Origin: an uncultured Brevibacterium sp.
Lineage (GTDB): Bacteria; Actinomycetota; Actinomycetes; Actinomycetales; Brevibacteriaceae
Assembly: GCA_902489185.1 (NCBI GenBank)
Contig: CABTZC010000143.1
Location: forward strand, 1-5,776
Direction: 5' to 3'
DNA: 5,776 nucleotides
Under the pieces are notes generated by a model, which worked only from the letters and a program-made list of their open reading frames with translations, ran no database searches and was not told the DNA's origin. Position numbers and translations under genes: made by a program. This document shows positions 5,252 to 5,776 of the stretch, piece after piece; within the stretch, counting starts at the first letter, position 1; every line of letters begins with the position of its first letter.

Positions 5252-5776
5252 CTTCATCTGAACCCACCAAGCTAGAACCCCACGGTGCGGGTACCGGCCA
5301 ACGATGCCAGCAACTGACATCCGGTTTGCTCATCAGGCCGGCCCGCACCTCGGACGTGGCCGCTATCCGGGCACTGTGCCAGCCGCTCATTGACGAGCGG
5401 ATCCTGGTGCCCAAAGACCACGTGAACTACTTTGAGAACATTCAAGAGTTCATGGTGGTGACAGACCCAGACGGCACTCTGGCCGGCTGCGCCGCCCTCC
5501 ACGTGTTCTGGGAGGACCTCGCTGAGGTTCGGACCGTGGCGACCAGCGCACAGTTCCGCCGCCGAGGCGTGGGTCGCGCGCTCATTGAAAGTCTCCTTCA
5601 GCGCGCAAAAGACCTGGGCGTGGACCGCGTATTTTGTTTAACGTTTGAACGCAATTTCTTTGCTTCCCTGGGGTTTGAACAGATCACGGGAACCCCGGTG
5701 TCTCCTGAAGTGTTCGCTGAATTGTTACGTTCACAGGACGAAGGTACGGCCGAATTCCTGGACCTGGCCCGGGTGA
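5248..5776 (+). CDS. argA: Amino-acid N-acetyltransferase (N-acetylglutamate synthase), GNAT type, 3' end cut by window
   Basis: This enzyme is predicted to transfer acetyl from acetyl-CoA to glutamate, the first step of arginine synthesis. It is the short, stand-alone GNAT form, like M. tuberculosis Rv2747, without the amino-acid-kinase domain of E. coli ArgA. The 176 visible residues include LIRPARTSDVAAIR (28-41), the central CAALHVFWEDLAEVRTVA (81-98), the acetyl-CoA pyrophosphate loop RRRGVGRA (104-111), LTFERNFFASLGF (131-143) and TPVSPEVF, then EFLDLARV at the window edge; probably only around ten residues are missing. The GTG at 5248 is the first possible start after TAG 5236-5238. 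Its first 25 or so residues (MTSSEPTKLE onward) are not part of the conserved fold, so TTG 5326 is a weaker alternative. It follows clpC by 19 nt. TTA leucine codons occur near the 3' end. Confidence 0.92.
   Translation, partial: MTSSEPTKLEPHGAGTGQRCQQLTSGLLIRPARTSDVAAIRALCQPLIDERILVPKDHVNYFENIQEFMVVTDPDGTLAGCAALHVFWEDLAEVRTVATSAQFRRRGVGRALIESLLQRAKDLGVDRVFCLTFERNFFASLGFEQITGTPVSPEVFAELLRSQDEGTAEFLDLARV

Noticed and set aside
5383..5400. Short inverted repeat CCGCTC-N6-GAGCGG inside argA
   Set aside because: A 6-bp stem in GC-rich coding sequence is expected by chance, and it lies in well conserved coding positions.

Overview
The window looks like a chromosomal housekeeping segment from an actinobacterium (Actinomycetota) of moderate GC content. 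The evidence is a long Lsr2, a ClpC very close to mycobacterial ClpC1, an actinobacterial-type class II LysRS, and a stand-alone GNAT-type N-acetylglutamate synthase like M. tuberculosis Rv2747. The moderate GC, occasional TTA codons and gene order would suit a reduced-genome lineage such as Actinomycetaceae, but that placement is inference. All real genes read on the plus strand. I see no mobile element, CRISPR array, tRNA or rRNA.

Layout. Positions 1-386 hold the C-terminal part of a Rossmann/DUF2520 protein, truncated by the window edge. After 33 nt comes lysS (420-1922). After 45 nt comes a small single-span membrane protein of unknown function (1968-2201), whose 3' end overlaps lsr2 (2170-2496) by 32 nt in another frame. 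A 119-nt intergenic region follows, holding a perfect 17-bp inverted repeat and the probable clpC control region. Then come clpC (2616-5228) and, 19 nt later, an argA-type acetyltransferase (5248 to beyond 5776), which probably lacks only its last few codons.

The order DUF2520 - lysS - lsr2 - clpC matches the M. tuberculosis Rv3603c-Rv3596c neighbourhood, except that panC, panD and coaX, which sit between DUF2520 and lysS there, are absent. The genes do not form one pathway. They cover tRNA charging, nucleoid silencing, regulated proteolysis and the first step of arginine synthesis.

Start-site architecture splits in two. lysS, the small membrane protein gene and argA each have a TAGNNT hexamer ending 5-6 nt before the start codon and no well-placed Shine-Dalgarno, as expected for leaderless transcripts. 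lsr2 and clpC have good Shine-Dalgarno sequences. I found no clear evidence for a previously undescribed system. The least explained parts are the small membrane protein overlapping lsr2, the hairpin between lsr2 and clpC, and the unusually well preserved DNA repeat inside clpC.
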